Shown here: in pieces, positions 36,901 through 48,061 of the stretch
How positions within the stretch are numbered: position 1 is the first letter of the stretch
Layout of the letters: each line of letters starts with the position of its first letter
Assembly: GCF_037392515.1 (NCBI RefSeq)
Contig: NC_090287.1
Coordinates: forward strand, 13,443,001 to 13,507,000
DNA: 64,000 bases
Direction: 5' to 3'
DNA from: Haliotis asinina
Taxonomy: Eukaryota; Mollusca; Gastropoda; Lepetellida; Haliotidae
Position numbers and translations under genes: made by a program
The notes under the pieces: model-generated
What the model saw: the letters and a program-made list of their open reading frames with translations, nothing else
Told to the model about the DNA's origin: nothing
Databases searched by the model: none

Positions 36901-39900
36901 CTATGTTGCATCAGCCTTTTGGCATCCCCACGTACGAAGCTTGAAAATAGCACAGTATTACAAGATGATTTTTTAAACAACTTTTTCCTTAACTGATAAA
37001 GAAAACGTCAGATCTCAGATGATGGTACAACGTCTTCCTTATGTTTTGTGCACCTATCTCAACTTCGAGTTATGTAATCATTCGTCGTTCTGATTCGAAC
37101 CCAAATGGACTATAAGTATTGGCTTACATCTCCTGTGTGGTTCCAGCAACCCGCTTGACATGGAGTAGAGTAGGTTACGTGATCAGCTCCACATACGGGC
37201 AGAAACGACGTTCCACTGCAGAAGCATGCTTGGCCAGTTTCGTTGTCATTTCGGCTGTTGTGAGATATAAACTTTGTAGTTAACACGATTACTGATCAAA
37301 AGTCGTAAAACCTCAATTACCCATCAATGATGCACTGAGGGCAAAGCCTCTTGAGGTCGCTTTGAGCACGATCACGGTTACAACAGGGAGCGACCCGTGT
37401 CTATCCGGGTTAGAACTGATCTTCAGTAACCCATGCTTGTCGTAAGAGGCAACTATCGGGATCGGGTGATCAGGCTCGTTGACTTGGTTGACACAATCAT
37501 GCCATCGCATCCCAGCTGCGTAGATCGATGTTCATGCTGTTGATCACTGGATTGTGTGGTCCGGACTCGATTATTTACAGACTACCGATATATAGCTAGC
37601 ATATTTTTTCTGAGTGCGGCCTGAAACTATACTCACTCACTCACTCGTAAAGATTACCTCCAGTGGGAAGAATCGTTTTGTTGTCTCTGGTAATACGTTT
37701 TTTGTCGAAAAAGATTCACATATTTAAAGATCGACGTCACACAGCTGGAATTATGCTCAGCGCGGTGTCAAACATCAAACCAACCAGCAGCACAGTGAAT
37801 GAGTTTAGCTTTATGCCGGACTATATTCCAGTTATATTTCGGTGGTCTGTAAATAATCGGGTCTGGACCAGACAATCCAGTGATCAATATCATGAGCATC
37901 GATTTGCGCAATTGGGAACGGATGACGTGTCAACCATGTCAGCGAACCTGACCACCCGACCCCGTTAGTCGCCTCTTACGACAAGCACGGTCGCCTTTCA
38001 TGGCAAGCATGTGTTGCTGAAGACCCATTCTATCCCGGATCTTCACGGGTCTCCACCAGCACAGAGAGGCAGCTACAAGTTGTAGTAAAGTGAGAAAAGT
38101 CTAAGATCCTGCATATTTATGGAGCAGGTAAACCAAAAATCTCATAATCAAGTCGAACTCGAAGGATTCGAACTCTCTGTTTTAGGATTCTACATATCAC
38201 CCAAACATACAAAATTTGAAATAACGTCGTTGGATTTGAATTACCGATGTTACATGTCTTCATATTAAACTCACAAGAAATCGACTCCTTCAATGGGGGT
38301 ATTTTCACAGCCAAGTATGAGGATACACGCGTTGAGAGCAATCGTCAATGACTGTACCGCCATTATCAGCTTCAGGCAGCCCTGTCGCGAAAGGTTGAGT
38401 CTGCCGGTGATGACGCCGCCCATGAACGTTCCAGCCGCCGACGTTACCAGATTAGATATACCTGCAAACATGCATTCTCCTCTTCATTTCGTAAACATGG
38501 GCATGCATTATCAACCTCTGGGGAGTGGGTGTGCATATACGAGGCCTCGTCGTTGCAAGAATGTCATGCATCCTTCTCAGTACCGTCGGCATGTTTTTTA
38601 ATTCATTTATAGATATCCATTTCACTTGTAGAACGTACCGGATTGTGGCATGGCCTCGTGGTTAAAGCGTTCGCTCGTCTCGCCGAAGACCCATGCATCT
38701 TCGAGTCTCAGAATGGGTGTATGAAAACCATTTCTGGTGTCCCTCTCTGTGATGTTGCAGGAATATTGCAAAATCGGGGTAATCCTAAACTCACTCACTG
38801 TAGTACTTGCAATTGCAAACCTAGAATTAGACTGGCCTTCCATGCTGGTATATTGAACTGTTGCTCCACATACTTCGGCGCAAATGAGATTAAACCGCTG
38901 ATGGCAAACCCGTACATACAGCTGTTCATTAGGGAGATTGTGTACACTGGTCTGGAGAGAACTCGCAGAATAGACAGAGGCAAATCTGGAAGATTGAAAC
39001 AAGACAAAATATATTGCCAAAATATATTTCGGAGTTAGTGCTTGATTATGTGATGCAAGTTATAAACGTCAAGTGAAACTGATATTGGGTCGTAGTGCTT
39101 GATGATGTTCGTTTCCATTCAGGAATATTAGAGATCAACGGCGACGATCTGTAGATAATGCAATCCTGTGATCAACACCATGCGCAACATCATGCGCACT
39201 GATGCGATCAAATGTGTCATCCAAGTTAGTGAGCCTAACCACCCGATCACGTTAGTCACCTACGACAACAATGCGTTGCTGAAGATCAGGTCTGAAGCGG
39301 ATCTCCTCGGGTTGCTCGGATATGTAAAACAATCTTTTCAAATAAATGTCCCTCACATCAACACCAAGCTGATGAAAGAGGCGCTAGGCCTCACTCGTTC
39401 ACATTAATTTTAACTGACAGGTAGGAGATAGACATTTGCTGGCGTGCAGACTGTGATCGCATTCAAGCATCACTACAGAGAACAACTAGGACTAAAGAAA
39501 AGGTGGAGGTAAATAGTTTAAGAAGAGACTTCCCTCAAAGGATCCAATCTCACCTGAAGTCTAGACTATATCGTTAATACACTCTTGGAAGCTGAGACAT
39601 TGTCTCATTGTCTCCGACTGTTATCTACAAGACGGATGCACATTGTACTATAAATATTGGGCTGGTAGACAAACAAAATCATGTTTGCGGAACTTGAATC
39701 AGTTTGCTGGAATTTCCAATTTGTTGCGCTTTCTCCCTATTTAAGTATACCTTTGATCTTTCCAAGTGCTGTTTCCGTGTCTGGAATCTCGTATTTAGGG
39801 GCCCCTGCAAGTCTTTTTGGGAAAAGAAAAATTGGAATAGACACAAGCAGTGCAATTCCTCCGAAAACAACGAAACCCAGCCACCAAGCGCCAATCCAGC

Positions 39901-41448
39901 GAGGATCATTAGGAGTCAGGTAGGTACCTGGAATTAGGAAAAACGACATACTCGAAATGAGGAACACATTGTAGTTTGATGTCCAAGCCATTCTAACGAA
40001 ACGAAAATGAAATACATAGAAACAGCATTCGAAAATCATAATTATTTGGTGGCTGTAAGAACGAGTCATCTGAGGAAGTGCAATTTCGCAAAACATGCGG
40101 AAGCGGAAATGATATTAAGGTATTTGTGACAATAAACATGATTTCATATAATGTTTATGTATGAATTTTGACATTTATATGTGTGTGACTAAATGATGCG
40201 GTAACTACTTTGAAGATCCACTGGAATCTTGGACAAGGCACTCCCAACCACGAGTGCCACAGATGGTCCGAATAGCATGGATGTCATCAACGCGCCTGAA
40301 ACCGGGAAGTGGTATGCATTTTACTCAAACTGACGTCTGGGGGCCTTGTTATAATCCACTATAATACTTATCGTCGTTTTCAGAATGTGAAAATAATTAT
40401 CTATTTCAATCCTGTGTCATTGCCATGATGTTCCAAAGAGGTTTAAAACGGACCGTCATATCCCAACCTCTCTAATGTTCGTAACAACACAAATATGTTT
40501 CGTTTCGATCAAACTAGGTGATTTATTTAGTATGGCATGCTAGAAAATATAGGTACGTGTAAACCATTTCTATACAATAATTGATTCACAGCATTTCAGT
40601 GTATGGAACCTTGATTTAAACTTAACCATAAACCATAAACCATTTAGACTGAATGAAACTGAAACACTGGTTCCGTGTAATAAAGACGAGTTATATAAGT
40701 AAATATTGGAACACTTACCTATATATATAGAGGTGTGTGCTCTGTTACCTACGTTGTTATCAATGTAAAAACTGGACAGTGGAATGCGTGGAGTTTTGGC
40801 AACACCTTGCAGTGCCATTGCAAACCCAATGACCCACAACGCCAGTGTCGACTGACCAGTCTCGTAGGTAGCTTCTTCTTGAGCAGGTGAACTGATATTG
40901 GTCACATTACTCTCCCGACACACGAACTGGGTTTCGTACGCACTGGTCGTGTTCGATGCCTCTTCCGGGAGTCTGACAGGATGGATGAAATTCGCCAAGC
41001 ATGTCAAAATTCCGGCAAAGCCAAATAACATCCCGTTCGCGCCAAGGATCCTTGGTATGTGACCATGTTTCCCGAAGTGGCTAAAGAATACGGCTGCAGC
41101 GACGTAGCCGATGTCGTTGCTGCTGAGGAGAATCCCGCTAATGGTGCTGCTGAAGTTAAACTGTTTCTCCAGGGTGGTGATCTGTGACGACAACATTGTT
41201 GTCAGCGTCTGCATAAACATGGCGACAATACTGTATGAACATACGAATGCTATGAGGCTACCACAAGGCTGACAAGCCTGGGGTTTACACGACCCGATGC
41301 CACATTGTGTTTCCTCATTAGCATCCTCATCCTTTGTGATGTTCTTCTCATCCTTTATCTTGTCCTCGAAGACCGAACGAGAGCGCATGAAGAACTTGTA
41401 AATGCTAGCCTTAGGCATTCCTACGACTGGATCCTGTGCGCTGTTCAT
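33569..41448 (-). CDS. SLCO: Organic anion transporting polypeptide (OATP/SLCO family), complete nine-exon gene
   Basis: Coding exons in order: 41448-40719, 40295-40209, 39927-39751, 38985-38821, 38461-38275, 37254-37128, 36525-36371, 34219-34155, 33900-33569. All introns are GT-AG and the phases match at every junction. The joined frame is 2025 nt, or 674 residues, a normal OATP length. The ATG at 41448 is preceded in frame by a stop eight codons upstream. Seen: a cytoplasmic N-terminus (about 1-62), the first hydrophobic segment from about 63, an extracellular loop with sequons N166, N181 and N184, the family signature DPRWIGAWWLGF at about 280-291, a Kazal-like cysteine loop from about 449 to 505, and a hydrophobic helix near the end before a polar tail. 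Known for the family: 12-helix, sodium-independent plasma-membrane uptake of large amphipathic anions such as steroid conjugates, eicosanoids, thyroid hormones and xenobiotics. The substrate here cannot be told. No AATAAA was seen within about 500 nt after the stop. The subfamily was not assigned. Confidence 0.93.
34155..34219 (-). CDS. SLCO: OATP exon 8 (65-nt microexon)
   Basis: Acceptor ttccag and donor gtatgc enclose RSVEERDKAIAMGMLNFVTT, matching the conserved OATP segment RSV...K..A.G. Both phases fit exons 7 and 9. A SINE lies about 30 nt upstream of the acceptor. Confidence 0.87.
34250..34415 (-). mobile_element. SINE family B, in OATP intron 7 next to exon 8
   Basis: Full reverse copy from gtgagtgattttagttttac to ctaggctaccccgcgggccc. 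Its edge is about 30 nt upstream of the exon 8 acceptor on the minus strand. Confidence 0.7.
34577..34603. repeat. AAT microsatellite in OATP intron 7
   Basis: Eight or so ataataata units flanked by two copies of attcagaata. Confidence 0.85.
35962..36090. repeat. Imperfect palindrome in OATP intron 7
   Basis: aaagggacagccaggt (35975-35990) is inverted at 36055-36070 and the match extends outward through purine-rich flanks. Inside, gcacaagtt and aactt / cacttgtgc form a second inverted pair. The whole could fold as one hairpin of about 130 nt. Confidence 0.7.
36371..36525 (-). CDS. SLCO: OATP exon 7
   Basis: 155 nt after acceptor tttacag, starting in phase 0 with VYSNCSRV. It continues through a C-x3-C pair (GICDNGC) into a helix, and donor gtaacc splits an arginine codon. 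The family pattern NCSC reads NCSR here, so one loop cysteine is replaced. Confidence 0.88.
36635..36760 (+). mobile_element. SINE family A, 5' part, in OATP intron 6
   Basis: Begins gtgagtttagttttatgccg, then acagctgtatggacgcggtc. It runs antisense to the host gene and its 3' half is lost. Confidence 0.55.
37128..37254 (-). CDS. SLCO: OATP exon 6 (Kazal-like extracellular loop)
   Basis: 127 nt, acceptor caacag, donor gtaagc. It holds the Kazal-like core CxC, PVCGADHVTYSTPC, QAGC and an N-glycosylation site (NHT). In vertebrate OATPs this loop between helices 9 and 10 has ten conserved cysteines. Here the usual cysteine just before the CxC pair is absent (sequence NDNETGQACFC). Confidence 0.88.
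37395..37650 (-). mobile_element. SINE family A, full, in OATP intron 5
   Basis: Nearly full length in the host gene's own orientation, from tccgggttagaactgatctt to gagtgcggcctgaaactata, ending in a cactcactcactcac head. Confidence 0.7.
37795..38055 (+). mobile_element. SINE family A, full, in OATP intron 5
   Basis: Nearly full length and opposite to the copy at 37395-37650. Motifs include ctggaccagacaatccagtg, cctgaccacccgaccccgtt, cgcctcttacgacaagcac and a terminal cggatcttcacgggt. Confidence 0.7.
38275..38461 (-). CDS. SLCO: OATP exon 5
   Basis: 187 nt from acceptor tttgcag. It encodes two hydrophobic segments, including GGVITGRLNLS, and ends CENTPIEGVDF at donor gtgagt in phase 2. The end is the entry to the large extracellular loop. 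Confidence 0.88.
38640..38805 (+). mobile_element. SINE family B, in OATP intron 4 next to exon 4
   Basis: Copy reading tggcctcgtggttaaagcg, tctcgccgaagacccatgc, ccatttctggtgtccctctc and cctaaactcactcactg. It ends within about 20-25 nt of the exon 4 donor and lies antisense to the gene. Confidence 0.65.
38821..38985 (-). CDS. SLCO: OATP exon 4
   Basis: 165 nt from acceptor cttccag. It encodes DLPLSILRVLSRP, then a helix and the family-typical FAPKYVEQQF segment. The donor is gtttgc, a weak GT site, and a SINE begins about 25 nt beyond it. Confidence 0.88.
39110..39320 (+). mobile_element. SINE family A, diverged, in OATP intron 3
   Basis: Recognisable from aatcctgtgatcaacaccat, agtgagcctaaccacccgat and cgttgctgaagatcaggtct. 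Its head is degraded. Confidence 0.5.
39751..39927 (-). CDS. SLCO: OATP exon 3 (family signature)
   Basis: Acceptor ttccag, donor gtatac, 177 nt. It encodes TYLTPNDPRWIGAWWLGF, matching the OATP superfamily signature D-x-RW-(I/V)-GAWW-x-G-(F/L). A hydrophobic helix and a basic cytoplasmic stretch starting FPKRL follow. Confidence 0.92.
40209..40295 (-). CDS. SLCO: OATP exon 2
   Basis: 87 nt entering in phase 1 after acceptor tttcag. It encodes a hydrophobic helix containing MLFGPSVALVVGSALSK followed by IPVDLQ, the segment that precedes the OATP signature in this family. Donor is gtagtt. It was found from splice signals and phase and is too short to appear as a long open frame. Confidence 0.87.
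40719..41448 (-). CDS. SLCO: OATP exon 1 (residues 1-243)
   Basis: Starts MNSAQDP and carries the cytoplasmic N-terminus, the family-typical CGIGSC stretch before helix 1, helices 1 to 3, a sequon-bearing extracellular loop (about 157-199) and the segment ending FYIDNNV. That segment corresponds to the conserved YIDD motif of the family, with N in place of the second D. It ends in phase 1 at donor gtaagt (40713-40718). A 5' untranslated exon may exist because cacttatag lies just before the ATG. Confidence 0.9.
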
Positions 41449-42140
41449 TTTTCTATAAGTGAAAAATTTATGTTATACATGGAGAAAATAATCCTTTAAA
41501 TAATATTATGTATGATATGTTAATACTTATGATTTCATACCAGTTATATAAATACATGATTTGTTATGCATATATTTACCCAGTATAGTCGTCCGTCGAC
41601 TCACGTTTTCGGATAATGGTTTTCTCACTAATTTTCAAATAGATTCCGATCGTGCAATCACCGAAGTTAATGTATGTGCAAACAGAAACCATTTTTTAAA
41701 ACTCACTCTAACGTGTCAAAAACTTTACTTTCTGCAATCGCCTTCAGACGATCCTTTCACAATATCAGTTTCTCTCTCGTCATCGTGTGCCAGGAATAAT
41801 AACAGTTAAACAAATTAATTAAACGGACGATAACTGAGGAAAAGCGGTATCCTGGGCCTTTGCTTGAGTGGTTAGGATCCCAGTAACATATTTATCATTC
41901 CGTCCATCACAAGTTTTTTCTTATAAAAGTTCAGCTATTTGCAAATCACCTTCACGTATAGGTGAGTACGGCGTTAACTAATTATATGAAAAGCACTTTA
42001 GTCCGGAGACTCGATATTCCAGGTTTTACAGCTGTACTGTGTATAATTTTAAAGTGTATGCTTTCTTTACCCCGGGAGTGTATGTCAGCACACAAGGCTC
42101 TGACGCAGAAACTAAGCTCATGACCATATAATTGTATTTG
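41449..42140. other. Upstream flank of the OATP gene
   Basis: The promoter would be expected here on the minus strand or further out. AT-rich with no clear TATA box, initiator or 5' exon. Confidence 0.4.
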
Positions 42141-42188
42141 GTGAGTGAGTGAGTGAGTGAGTGAGTAGTGAGTGAGTGAGTGAGTGAG
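42141..42188. repeat. (gagt)n microsatellite
   Basis: About 11 gagt units with one interruption. The same motif heads several SINE copies, so this may mark an eroded one. Confidence 0.9.
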
Positions 42189-42454
42189 GTTAAATGTGAC
42201 TTATATAAAGGTCTCGGTATACCATGGTCTCCATTGTATGCTACACTAGTGATAGATAGATGCATTCAGGTTCGTCGGTAAAAGCTAAATCCTGTTTTTG
42301 ATCTGTACTTGAGTTTATAGCACAATGAAATTGGTCTCGGCGTTCAGCTTCTTTATGGATTGCTGCCCAGAGGATCGAAATGATCCTCACAGTCACTTAT
42401 AAACGGGTTACTGTGAACCTGAAAGATATGCACCGTAGATCTTGCAAAATGGTA

Positions 42455-42695
42455 TGTAAGAGAGTTTAGTTTTAAGCCGCACTCAGCTATATTCCAGCTA
42501 TATTGCGGTGGTCTGTAAACAATGGAGTCTGGATCGGACAATCCAGGGATCAACAGCATCAACATGGATCTAAGCAGTTGGGATTCGATGTCAACCAAGT
42601 CGGTGAGCCTGTCCACCCGATCCGTCACCTCTTACAACAAGCGTGGGTTACTGAACATCAATTTGGACCCGAGTCTTCACGGGTTAAAAAAGGAA
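42455..42695 (+). mobile_element. SINE family A
   Basis: Nearly full copy: gtttagttttaagccgcact, ggacaatccagggatcaaca, gttactgaacatcaatttgg and a terminal cgagtcttcacgggtt. Confidence 0.65.
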
Positions 42696-43030
42696 TGAAT
42701 CTCATACTTTTGTACCGTGCTGTAGGGGTGAAAAGATAAAACTTTTTCAGGATGTAACACTTAATACGGCGCGCGCCGTTTTACTCATGTTCACGTCAAA
42801 TCTCGTAGAAACGTATTGATTCTGAATATTTGAATTTTGAACAACTGTCAGAAGAAACATGCTAAAAAAGAAATAGTTTTGAGATATTTGACGCATAAAG
42901 TGTTGGATGAACATAACATTTAACGAGAAGTAACTATTGTATCAAATACATCGACAAGAATTGTTACGCCTTAAAAACCTAAGTACAACGTCGGTAGAAC
43001 ATATTAAATAAATTTGTAAATTTCGTAAAC

Positions 43031-43230
43031 GATGCAGTTGCCAAATTCGCCCAAGAGAAAAGTAATATGCATAATTTCTAAAAAGTCATATTTTCATGTG
43101 TATTCATATTACAATATAATTATTGTGTCATTTCACGTCATTCTTAAAGGATGCAGTTGCTAGTTTCGTTCAGTTGAAAAGTAATATGCATATATTCTAA
43201 AAAGTCAGATTTTCACATGCAACATTTTTA
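43031..43230. repeat. Diverged tandem duplication, about 119 bp
   Basis: gatgcagttgc, aaaagtaatatgcata and tctaaaaagtca recur in order 119 bp apart with many substitutions. Confidence 0.75.
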
Positions 43231-43964
43231 TGCATAATTACTGTGTGATATGAGGTTACCTGAATCAGTCAGTTCTTCACAAAGGGGTTGCGTCCGGTGC
43301 ACAGACCGAGTCTTGTCACTCTTATACCTGCAGATCGGCTGACCAAGTCACCTCCAGCTACCTGTTGCTGTGTCATAGCACTGCTGGTATGAAACTAGTC
43401 TGATCAAAGAGATTAATGTTGATAAGGAGCCGTTCATAAGTTCAACGTCCCAACACATCGTATGAGTTCTATGGAGGCTAGATAGTACAGTCAAAAGCTG
43501 ATTTCAAGACAGTTAACAGTTGCACTTTTGCTTACAATTGTCGCAGTTCAACTGCAGTTGCGAAATCGGGTTGGTTAATAAAAACCCTAATTCGACACTT
43601 CGAAACATCTTTAGTTCAACCAGCTTTATTCGTTTGTGAAGCAGACTCCGCATGAAAATACAATTTCTTGAGGTCGAAATGTTCAAATCGTATTTAGAAT
43701 GAACTGGGTGCATCTCAAAACTACGGAATTGGCGTTTAGTTATTCCTGGGATGCTTGAACTGGTCCCCCACACAATAGCTACAATGACGATTGTTTGTGT
43801 AGACCTCGATCAGAAACAGGGGACTCTTAAGTCGGTCAGATGATTGCGCTACCACTAACCGATATTGTAATGTTCCACTGGGGTGTATCTGTACTAGAGT
43901 TCAAGGTTTGAAAACATGAACTGTCATGATGTGGCATCACACATGTTCTGCATCTTTTTAGCAT

Positions 43965-44075
43965 CTTTGTAGCGCCGTGATTGCGTTTCAGTCACTGGAT
44001 GCACACACTTCGGGAATCGAACCTGATATTATTCTGACGACTTAAGAGCTTAATCGACATGCTACTTAACCACCT
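43965..44075 (-). mobile_element. SINE family B, partial
   Basis: Reverse copy with cgggaatcgaacctgatatt, ttctgacgacttaagagctt and atgctacttaaccacc. Confidence 0.4.
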
Positions 44076-44139
44076 CTTATGTCTAAGTGTGTCAGAGGCC
44101 GTGATAGTTGTAAACACTGTCATCAATTTGGTTTCTTTG

Positions 44140-44260
44140 TTTATTGTTTAACGGTGTACTCGGGGATATTCCAGTTATATCGACAGTAAATAATCGAGTC
44201 TGGATCAGAAAGTCACGTGAACAGTGTGAACATCGATGCCGTTAGGATACGATAAATAAT
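44140..44260 (+). mobile_element. SINE family A, short fragment
   Basis: Only gatattccagttatatcg, aataatcgagtctggatcag and a few bases beyond are recognisable. Confidence 0.4.
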
Positions 44261-44332
44261 ATGAATTACCTTCAAGTTATGTAATCTCGCTTGTAGTTAG
44301 GGCTTACAGGCACACAATGAGCCTAAGTATAC

Positions 44333-44360
44333 TACTACTAACTACTACTAACTCCTCCTC

Positions 44361-44393
<33 letters not shown>
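44333..44393. repeat. ACT / CTC trinucleotide microsatellite
   Basis: tactactacta and ctcctcctc units over about 60 bp. Confidence 0.9.
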
Positions 44394-44622
44394 GCATTTA
44401 TGTCACCCCGACAATGGATCTGTGTGCACAAGAGTATCATTCTCAGCTTCCTTTGGAATATGCAACCCAAGCTACCTGTGAGTTGTTGGATAGTTCGGTC
44501 AGATTACCAGATTCTTCCGGGTACCCAGACATATTATGAACTAAGTCATTTGGCAAAAACACTGGACCTGCCGCATGCCTCTCAGTGTGGAACAGAACCA
44601 AAACCCAACAAACGTTTAGGAG

Positions 44623-44787
44623 TCAAAGTCTGAAAATGTCAAGGAGTCTTCTTGATTGACGTGGCTTACTGTCACCTGATTTGTGACCTGTGCGCTTTGC
44701 ATAAGACAGCATGCCACTACGAATGGCCACCTCGATCGCCTTGCGCAGCTTGGCAAAAGTCTCTGCCACTAGCATATGCAAAAGCAT
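44623..44787 (-). CDS. Unrecognised small open frame, 54 codons
   Basis: ATG at 44787, stop at 44623. It contains FAKLRKAIEVAIRSG, which would form an amphipathic helix, and a basic second half (YAKRTGHKSG). A good acceptor (tattttcttgcag) lies shortly upstream, and an internal gtgaca could act as a donor after KSG. It may be a real exon, a gene fragment or chance. I recognise no family. Confidence 0.2.
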   Translation of the reverse strand: MLLHMLVAETFAKLRKAIEVAIRSGMLSYAKRTGHKSGDSKPRQSRRLLDIFRL

Positions 44788-47700
44788 CTACCAAGAAGCA
44801 ACCCTCAATTCTGCAAGAAAATAAAGATATCGACATAAACGCTTAATAACACAAGCTTCATGCCTTCGCCTCATGAAACTAGGGTGAACTTACGGTCACG
44901 GTCATCAATTCCTGTGAGTCCAGGGATACAACAATTGCCGATAACAGGGTACTTGTATGTACAATGACAATGCACATTGTAAGTTTACATCGTATTGTAG
45001 TCACCTGTGGACATCAAGCTCAGGGCCGGTAACCCAGGCGGCAATTGTTATTTGATATCATTTCAGGTCCCGTATTGATTCCAGTCTTGGTCAGGAGGGA
45101 CATTTTATACTGAAACAAAATATTCGGAATGTTAAAAGCATTTTTGCAATACTTTGCCATCCATGTAATCGTGATACACACTGCGTGCGAGTCAAACAGT
45201 TACCTTACTTAGATTTACATAGATTAATTGAGATGAGTTTGAACATCATTGGTCTCCATCGGGGTTCAGTAATGAAAACAAAGCGCAATACTATGGTGTA
45301 GTCTATGAGTCAGGATTTTACAGCCGCGGCCAATGACTTCAGAGCACAGTGGATGCTGACGGTTACTGTTCGGATGAAAACTACAACAACTGATTTAAAC
45401 ACGACCTGTTCGATGAACGATGAAAGCAAATGTTCAAGATTGAATCAGTGAACCCTCTTCAGCGCTAACCTCTTTAATCTAGAAACCTCAATTTAATCAA
45501 GATTGGGTAGTACTGTATGTAGATAATCGAAGAAATACTGGAACGGGATTTTATGGGATCGACGCGGCAGGTAACCCGGATGGAATATTCCCCCACCATC
45601 TGTGCTGGTCGTACTGGACGATCGTTATCGACGTTTAATAATGCGATGTGATAAAGATATAGGTATCGGATTGAACCACCATTCCGCAGTTTACGAAGCT
45701 CCAAAACAGATGGTGTTTAACAACAAAGGGACGCAACTCTTGGCAATCATTGTTAAATTGAACGACTTCTCCCTTCTTACCGGTAGAGATATCTTCACGT
45801 CAATGCAGTTGAAAAATGGCACGGCTGTTAACTCATAGCTAACGTACGGTCCATAGCTGATGTGAGAAGTAAGATGCATAAATGTCTCTCTTTAGCGTGA
45901 TGAAATATCTCCGAGAAAACATAGGCACATGTATCACTGTTGATGGTGCATCAAACCGTAAATTCTACTTCTGTTCCCAGCAATCATTTTACGTTCGCTC
46001 CGAACACATGGACCTGCCAACACGCAGCTGGGATAGAAAGGCGAGGAACATACTTATCCAGCATCTGCAAGTGGCGCTGCGCTAAGGGATGAGCTCCTTG
46101 TGGATGTCATCAGTTTCCGGTCAACCTTTATGCGCTCCTCTTCGAAAGGAGCATTTGAATAGACGATCTTAAGTAGTGCCAGTCACCAGATACCAAGTAG
46201 TTTCCGAAATAATAACACAACACAGATCTTCTACATGTTTAAAATCTATATAATATCAAGAATAATATCCTATTTTATGTTGTTTGTTGTATATTCCACG
46301 TTAAGCAATAGTTCAGCATTATGAAGACCAACTGTGAACAGCGTCTGAGTAAGGGAAAATAGTCACCGATCTCATGAGCAACATTGCTGACTCCTTTGAC
46401 AAAATAAGTTGCTACATAAGATAACCATTAATCTGTATTGTGATGTTGAAAATGCACCAGTCAGCAATTCCTGACAGTGAGACTCAGAACGCATCATGCA
46501 CGAAACATGTTGTGTGTTTGAGGAAGGTAGAAGTTCGCTAAAATAAAACTTGTATATTAAAGTGCATTAAAAAGCAATTTGTGACTCCCGCTTCATGTTT
46601 ACTGATAGAGCATGTTTTGGAGACACCCTTTTCCAGATCACTTCATCATGAGGACAGAAGTGATTCTAATGTTTTCACTATTCATATATCATGCCAAGGG
46701 TGTAAGCTACATACTAACTGGCCACACAAGTGCCAACTCCCAATACATTGTAAACAGTACCAGTTTGAATATCTAGACACAATGTTTGTGAAAGATCAAA
46801 GTGTGGGTGTCAGCCCCTGTCTAAATCTAACTAAAGCAATCCAAATCTTTGGCTGTTGATTATGACGGGAATACATTCAGTATCGTTCTGAACACATTTC
46901 ATATGATATCACCTGAGGACATATCATTATCCAAGAGGTGCCAAAGACATACTTTTTCCTTTTCCGCAATTATTTTACAAATATCATACCCCAGTGTGTT
47001 GTGATAATTCATATCTCGTGAACCACATTACCCACAAATGTAAAACTGTGGACCTGATTTTGCTAAAGATCCCTTCATAATCAAATGATAACTTTATAAA
47101 CATTGGACATCGAGAAGATAGTTAGGCTCCCTACTTTTTGACATCCCCTCGTACAACTTGTGAATCCCTGATGAGAGCACAATTTTGATACCGGCATCAT
47201 TACAAATGAGTGCCTTCGTGAGATAAGAACCGATTCACATATGCAACACTTTATGAGAATCCATTGCGAATCCCCAAATACCATTAATGACCCTTGATGT
47301 GTACGTTGTTACATTCATGGGGACACATTATCGACCCTTCTTTGTTTTCTTTGTTTGGCATCAAGAGACTTGCTTGACAACGACATTATAATCTGGGTCG
47401 AAACGTCGCCTATATAGAAACAAGCTGCATATCCATAAGATTTGTGCTCATTCTTGACTCTTCTTTTTGAAAGATGATGTGGTTTACGTGATGTCTTGTT
47501 TTATGGCCAGGTACATTCTGCACTCATCAGGAGAGGAGGGACCTCGGGATGAATTTCGTCTTCTGTAGAAAATGGTCATGCTGGGATTTGGGTAGTTAAG
47601 ACAATCTAATGCACCTGCATTCTTATGCAAATGAATCATTGTTATACCAGAACGAGACTTAACAAAGAGATTCTGTGGGAAGAAATATCAGAGAATATAT

Positions 47701-47819
47701 TGTACAGACAACACTAAACATTCCTGAATCATGACTCATTTTAGACCATCCGTTCCTCGTCATGCGAGGCATGGGTGTCGACTTTCGTACTACACCTACA
47801 TCCCCGCTCCGGATGGAGT
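44788..47819. other. No gene confirmed
   Basis: Open frames at 45602-45838, 45882-46085 and 46581-46859 lack motifs and splice support. Confidence 0.45.
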
Positions 47820-47950
47820 AGATGAGAAAGTGAGTGAGAGAGTGAGTGAGAGAGTGAGTGAATGGGTGAGTTAAGCCACTGTTAGCAATATTCCAGCAAT
47901 ATCGCGGTGGAGGGCACAAGAAATGGACTCCAAACATTGTACTGTGGGAA
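47820..47950 (-). mobile_element. SINE family B, 3' part with gagt repeats
   Basis: The gagt/gaga repeats at 47825-47868 lead into gcaatattccagcaatatcg and caagaaatggactccaaaca. The tRNA-like head is absent. Confidence 0.5.
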
Positions 47951-48061
47951 CATTGTACACTTTATTGTCGGAGCTGTTTAAGGCGGCGTAAAAGTACGTT
48001 CACTCACATATACGTCATGCTGATACTTGTTCTCGTTTGACTTCAAATTAAACGTGTTGAT

